Shown here: positions 60,039 through 64,000 of the stretch, piece after piece
Numbering within the stretch: position 1 is the first letter of the stretch
Layout of the letters: each line of letters starts with the position of its first letter
Assembly: GCF_900104345.1 (NCBI RefSeq)
Contig: NZ_FNJN01000006.1
Location: forward strand, 124,001 to 188,000
Direction: 5' to 3'
Source of the DNA: Microbacterium testaceum StLB037
Lineage (GTDB): Bacteria; Actinomycetota; Actinomycetes; Actinomycetales; Microbacteriaceae
DNA: 64,000 nucleotides
The notes under the pieces: model-generated
The model's input: the letters and a program-made list of their open reading frames with translations, nothing else
What the model was told of the DNA's origin: nothing
The model's database searches: none
Program-made: the position numbers and the translations under genes

Positions 60039-63000
60039 ATGGATCGCGCGAATCAGGGGGCGTCCGGCGCATCGCCCGGACGGACCGCCACACGGAGTCG
60101 GAGTGCGCTGTGGACGCGCTCCCGGATCGGACGGGCATCGGTCAAGACGGCCGCGGCGGTGGGGGCCGCCTCTCTCAGCCTGTTCGGCGGCGTCACCGCC
60201 GCGAACGCCGCCCCCGGTGACCTGTCGAACGCCTCGGGCACGTTCGTGGGCGGGTCGATTCTCAGCCTCGTCGATCTCGACGACCTGGCGCAGATCCAGG
60301 GCGCGGTCGCCACCAACGCCGGGTCCGTCCCGACGGTAACCGACCAGAACACGCTCGACCTCACGGCCCTCGGCGTGATCAACGTCACCGTGCCCGGCGG
60401 CATCCAGGTTCCCATCGACTTCGGATCGCTCGGCGTCGTCGGCCAGTACGCGAGCGCGGATCCCGATGGCTCGTCGGTCGGGGCCTCGGGCGCCGTGGGC
60501 GACGGCGGGGTCATCGGCACCGGCGGCCCGGCGACCGGCCCGCTGAGTATCAGTCTGGGCGGCGCGGTCGATTCCCTCGCGGGATCCCTGGCCGCTGAGC
60601 TCGTCGACGAGATCGCCGCCGTGGACCTGACCCTGGGCGCCGTGTCGGCGAGGGCGTCGCAGGACGCTCCCGACGACGCGACGAGCAGCTACACGATCGC
60701 GGGCGGTCAGCTCGTCGTCGAAAGCGCGACGCTGTCGACGTTGACCGCGGAGCTGAACACCGCGGTGGCAGGCCTCCAGAACTCGCTCGACGGGGTGGAC
60801 GGTCTGGTCGACACCGCTGTGGGCAGCGCCCTCGGACTCCTCGGCGTGCAGGCGAACCTGCAGGTGGGCACGACCAGCCTGACCGACGCGATCAGCGGTC
60901 TCCTGACCGGCCAGATCACCTCGGAGGACTACCCCGGCGTGGTGATCGACCTGGGGACGGGCGAGATCACGGTCGACCTCGACGAGATCGCCGGTCTCAA
61001 CGGCCTCCCCGCGGGGACGGAACTGCTCGGATCGCAGACACTGCCCGACATCCAGGCCGCCGTCGTCGACGCCGTCAGCGGCCTCACCGACCGGATCGAC
61101 ACGGCCGTCCTGAACGCCGTGCGCGGTCTCTCGGTCCTCGGCGGGGTCGTCATCCCGCCGACCCTGATCACCCCGCAGATCCCGGTCCTCAGCGTGAACA
61201 CCACCATCGGGCAGCTGCTCGACGGGAACACCTCCGGGATCCAGGTGCTGGGCGGAATCACCCTTCCGGTCAGCCTCGGTGTCGTGGCGGGCGCGATCCT
61301 CGCTCCGGTGCAAACCGTGATCGGGAACGTCGGCGCTGCGGTCGACACGACCGTCACCCCGGTGACGACGCTGCTCTCGCCCGCGCTGGGCGCCGTGCTT
61401 CCCGCCGTCGCGAGCGTGACCGTCAACAACCAGTCGACGACTGCCGACGGTGTCTTTTCGATCACCGGGGCCATCGTGACGGTCCTGCCGGGGTCGGCGG
61501 CCACGACGATCGAACTGGCGAACGCCACCGTCGGACCGAACGCGCTCGATGAGAACGCCGACGTGACGATCACCGCTCCCGAGAGCGGCGACGAGTTCGT
61601 CGTTCCCGGAGCCGACGACGTCTCGGACGTGACCGTCTCCGGTACCGGCGAGCCCGAGGCCGTGATCACGGTCTCGATCCCCGGTCAGGAGGATCAGGAC
61701 GCCACGGTCACCCCCGAGGGCACCTGGACGGTCACGTTCCCCGACCTCCCGGTCGGCGACTACACGGCCACCGCGACTCAGGATGCGGACGGCACCACCG
61801 CGGCCGTCGACTTCTCGGTCATCGAGGCCCCGGACGTGGTCATCACCGCTCCGACCCCCGACCAGATCATCGTCGTCCCCGGGGCCGACGACACCTCGGA
61901 CGTGATCGTCACCGGAACCGGCTACGCGGGTTCGGATGTCGACGTCGAGGTCGGCGGCTCCCCCCAGACGGTCACCGTGACCGCGGAGGGAACCTGGACG
62001 GCGACGTTCCCGGGCCTGCCCATCGGCGATTACTCGGTGACCGCGACGCAGGAGTTCGACGGGTCTATCGACACGGTCGACTTCTCGATCGCCGAGACGC
62101 CCGATGTCGTGATCGAGGAGCCCGCTGACGGAACAGAGATCGCGGTCGGCTCTGCTGAGGGTGTCACCACGGTGACCGTCTCGGGAACGGCTTCGCCGGG
62201 GGCGACCGTCACGGTCGAGCTCGACAACGGCGCCGTCGAGACGACGACCGCGGCCCCGGACGGTACCTGGAACGTGGTGTTCGACGGTCTGTCGATCGCC
62301 GACTACACGGCGACGGCGACTCAGGATGCCGACGACTCGGTCGACACCGTCGCGTTCAGCGTCGTGCTCGCCGAGGCCGTCGACATCACGGCACCCATCG
62401 CCGGCACGGAGTACGAGGTCGGAGAGCCGGATGCCACGCGCTCGGTGACCGTGACCGGTTCCGGCCAGGCCGGCGCCGAGATCGCCGTCTCGATCCCGAC
62501 CCTGGGCGCGCAGACGACGACCGTCTCGGGACTCGGCCTCTGGTCGGTCTCGTTCGCGGAGGTTCCGGTGGGCGACTTCACGGTGACCGCGATCCAGGAC
62601 ATCGACGGCTCGGTCGACACGACGTCGTTCTCGGTGACCGCGGTCGCGGCTGACGCCGACGCGGACGCGGACGCGATGGATGCTGACGCGATGGATGCTG
62701 ACGCGATGGATGCTGACGCGATGGATGCTGACGCCGTGGACGCTGATGCGATGGATGCTGACGCGGCGGACGCTGACGCGATGGACGCTGACGCTGACGC
62801 TGACGCTGACGCTGTGGACGCAGACGCCGACGCTGTGGACGCAGACGCCGACGCTGTGGACGCTGACGCCGTGGACGCCGATGCGACCGACTCTGACGCA
62901 ACGGACACCGACGCGATGGATGCTGACGCGACGGACACCGACGCAGCCGATGCAGACGCCGTGGACGCTGACGCCGCGGACGCCGACGCTGTGGATGCTG

Positions 63001-63497
63001 ACGCCGCGGACGCCGACGCCGTGGACGCCGACGCGACCGACGGCGACGTCACCACGCAGGCGCGTGCCGACGTGCTGCTCCCGCAGATCGTGCGCGGCAC
63101 CGGGGTCAGCCAGACCGTGGTCGTCCAGGGCTTCCAGCCCGGCGAGACGGTCTCGGCGACGGTGAACTCGACTCCCTTCGAGCTCACTCCGGTGACCGCG
63201 GACGGCTCGGGTACGGCGCGCATGACCTTCGCGGTCGGCGCCGACTTCGAGCTCGGCGCACACCGGGTCGACGTGCGCGGTTCGGTCACGGGTGAACTCC
63301 CGACCGAGCGGGAGAACACCGCCTTCACCGTGACGGCGCAGCCCGCCGCCGCGGGCAACGGCGGGGGCTCCTCGCTCCCGGCCACCGGTCTGGACCTCAA
63401 CGGTCCTCTCGCCGGCGGCCTGGCTGCGGCACTGATCCTCGCGGGTGCGACTCTGTGGACCCTGCGTCGACGGAGCGCCAGCGGAGAGCAGCGCTGA
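60039..63497 (+). CDS. LPXTG-anchored surface protein with Ig-like repeats and Asp-Ala stalk
   Basis: A 1152-residue exported protein, sortase-anchored to the wall. A long signal peptide (cleavage near AANA-AP, residue ~58) is followed by a choice-of-anchor-G-like N-terminal region (~60-500), four Ig-like repeats (~505-865; for example TITAPESGDEF, VVITAPTPDQI and the recurring PxGDYTATATQDxDG motif), a 130-residue Asp-Ala stalk with Met, Val or Thr every few residues (~870-1002), another beta domain, then LPATG (1113-1117), a membrane segment and RRRS tail. Probably an adhesin or wall-spacer protein. CAGGAG is 7 nt before the ATG. The region 59770-60038 is a noncoding leader with no clear promoter. 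Confidence 0.88.
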   Translation: MDRANQGASGASPGRTATRSRSALWTRSRIGRASVKTAAAVGAASLSLFGGVTAANAAPGDLSNASGTFVGGSILSLVDLDDLAQIQGAVATNAGSVPTVTDQNTLDLTALGVINVTVPGGIQVPIDFGSLGVVGQYASADPDGSSVGASGAVGDGGVIGTGGPATGPLSISLGGAVDSLAGSLAAELVDEIAAVDLTLGAVSARASQDAPDDATSSYTIAGGQLVVESATLSTLTAELNTAVAGLQNSLDGVDGLVDTAVGSALGLLGVQANLQVGTTSLTDAISGLLTGQITSEDYPGVVIDLGTGEITVDLDEIAGLNGLPAGTELLGSQTLPDIQAAVVDAVSGLTDRIDTAVLNAVRGLSVLGGVVIPPTLITPQIPVLSVNTTIGQLLDGNTSGIQVLGGITLPVSLGVVAGAILAPVQTVIGNVGAAVDTTVTPVTTLLSPALGAVLPAVASVTVNNQSTTADGVFSITGAIVTVLPGSAATTIELANATVGPNALDENADVTITAPESGDEFVVPGADDVSDVTVSGTGEPEAVITVSIPGQEDQDATVTPEGTWTVTFPDLPVGDYTATATQDADGTTAAVDFSVIEAPDVVITAPTPDQIIVVPGADDTSDVIVTGTGYAGSDVDVEVGGSPQTVTVTAEGTWTATFPGLPIGDYSVTATQEFDGSIDTVDFSIAETPDVVIEEPADGTEIAVGSAEGVTTVTVSGTASPGATVTVELDNGAVETTTAAPDGTWNVVFDGLSIADYTATATQDADDSVDTVAFSVVLAEAVDITAPIAGTEYEVGEPDATRSVTVTGSGQAGAEIAVSIPTLGAQTTTVSGLGLWSVSFAEVPVGDFTVTAIQDIDGSVDTTSFSVTAVAADADADADAMDADAMDADAMDADAMDADAVDADAMDADAADADAMDADADADADAVDADADAVDADADAVDADAVDADATDSDATDTDAMDADATDTDAADADAVDADAADADAVDADAADADAVDADATDGDVTTQARADVLLPQIVRGTGVSQTVVVQGFQPGETVSATVNSTPFELTPVTADGSGTARMTFAVGADFELGAHRVDVRGSVTGELPTERENTAFTVTAQPAAAGNGGGSSLPATGLDLNGPLAGGLAAALILAGATLWTLRRRSASGEQR
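62650..63048 (+). repeat. Asp-Ala coding repeat
   Basis: About 400 bp of short tandem units of 6-15 bp (commonly GACGCGATGGATGCT, four nearly perfect copies near 62675-62735, then mixed GACGCC/GACGCT/GTGGAC units). It encodes a stalk alternating Asp and Ala with Met, Val, Thr or Ser. Mixed codons show partial homogenisation; length variation between strains is likely. Confidence 0.85.
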
Positions 63498-63499
63498 CG

Positions 63500-64000
63500 A
63501 TGACCACCACGGCGGAGGAGGCCCCCGAAGCGGGGGTGTCGGAGGGGCCTTCCTCCGCCCGGCGGTCGGGTGGGGTCATGGCGGCGGTCGCCGCCGCCAT
63601 GACCCTCGCCATCGTCCTCGGCTACGCCTTCGTGGCGGTGTCGTTCACCATCCCCTCGAGCCCGACGCGTCCCGCCGTGTCGGCCGCCTTCGCCCCGTAC
63701 TTCCAGCAACGGTGGAACGTGTTCGCCCCGAACATCATGAAGGTGAACCGCTCGCTCCAGATCCAGGTGCAGTGGCGGGAGAACGGCGAGCTCCAGCGCA
63801 GCGAATGGGTCGACGTCACCGACGCGGAGTTCTCCGCGGCGCGTGGCATCCCGACTCCCTCTCGCATCTCGAAGAACAGCTTCAACGCCGCTCAGACCTA
63901 CCTGACGCGGTACCAGGCGCTCAGCGCCGACCAGAGGGATCGCGTGCGCGACACCTTCATCCGTCGCGTCAACGACGGCGCCTTCGCGCCGATGGACCCG
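63500..64000 (+). CDS. DUF5819-family membrane protein (3' end missing)
   Basis: Open from ATG 63500 past the window end. The 167 residues visible have one membrane segment (~28-50) and the DUF5819 signature PYFQQRWNVFAPNI, followed by VQWRENGELQRSEWVDV and LTRYQALSADQRDRV. This family commonly lies next to HTTM (gamma-carboxylase-like) membrane proteins, so one may follow. It starts 3 nt after the surface protein stop, suggesting an operon. Confidence 0.8.
   Translation, partial: MTTTAEEAPEAGVSEGPSSARRSGGVMAAVAAAMTLAIVLGYAFVAVSFTIPSSPTRPAVSAAFAPYFQQRWNVFAPNIMKVNRSLQIQVQWRENGELQRSEWVDVTDAEFSAARGIPTPSRISKNSFNAAQTYLTRYQALSADQRDRVRDTFIRRVNDGAFAPMDP

Noticed and set aside
62650..63048. Short tandem repeats considered as a CRISPR array
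   Set aside because: Units are 6-15 bp, without spacers, in frame with a surface protein.
59937..63263. 1100-codon minus-strand frame opposite the LPXTG protein, with Val/His/Ser-Gly repeats
   Set aside because: It mirrors the Asp-Ala repeat; the plus strand has a signal peptide, Ig-like repeats and LPATG, so the plus strand codes.

Overview
The window is about 70% G+C chromosomal DNA from an actinobacterium, most likely Microbacterium or a close relative in the Microbacteriaceae. The grounds are the ribosomal-protein order, an F420-type oxidoreductase, actinobacterial small families (DUF7882, FBP_C, DUF2207, DUF5819, DUF998), GTG/TTG starts, and many promoters whose -10 box lies 6-7 nt before the start codon. 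Identification rests on sequence reading only.

Region by region. 1-8.1 kb: end of the spc operon (rpsE, rpmD, rplO), then secY-adk-map-DsbA-like, infA, rpmJ, rpsM, rpsK, rpoA, rplQ; rpsD is absent between rpsK and rpoA. 8.2-9.8 kb: truA and an endonuclease/exonuclease/phosphatase-fold protein. 9.9-19.2 kb: the most interesting block. Two related lipoproteins are each paired tail-to-tail with a polytopic membrane protein carrying a degenerate GGDEF-like domain. They surround a membrane histidine kinase and sit beside a processive family-2 glycosyltransferase, an OmpR-type response regulator and a membrane-anchored GH6 endoglucanase. This looks like a regulated beta-glucan (cellulose-like) surface polysaccharide system. 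19.3-25.3 kb: two DUF7882 genes with a MarR regulator, an ECF sigma factor reduced to region 2, several small enzymes, an XRE regulator with three tryptophan/proline repeats, and an F420-type flavin oxidoreductase. 25.4-30.3 kb: terC under a yybP-ykoY manganese riboswitch, then a TetR/MMPL transporter pair. 30.5-36.3 kb: hydrolase, DUF2207 protein, a second MarR/DUF7882 module, small membrane proteins. 36.3-43.1 kb: LuxR-LAL regulator, XRE regulator, ABC1/AarF kinase, small membrane proteins. 43.3-50.1 kb: UDP-glucose dehydrogenase, polyprenyl-phosphate sugar transferase and two exported PIG-L deacetylases (a second polysaccharide locus), with PEBP and small proteins. 50.1-55 kb: orphan NarL regulator, ohrR-ohr, a CNNM/CorC protein, PepSY-like lipoprotein, alpha/beta hydrolase. 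55.2-59.7 kb: rplM-rpsI-glmM, ppx/gppA, coaA. 60-64 kb: a 1152-residue LPXTG surface protein with Ig-like repeats and an Asp-Ala stalk, then the start of a DUF5819 protein.

Themes: much of the accessory content serves the cell envelope (three polysaccharide or surface systems plus exported lipoproteins). No phage, insertion sequence, CRISPR array, tRNA or rRNA was seen. Regulatory DNA is informative: the infA and rplM promoters share an almost identical block, rpsM has a three-branched leader, and about seventeen genes appear to be transcribed without a 5' leader.
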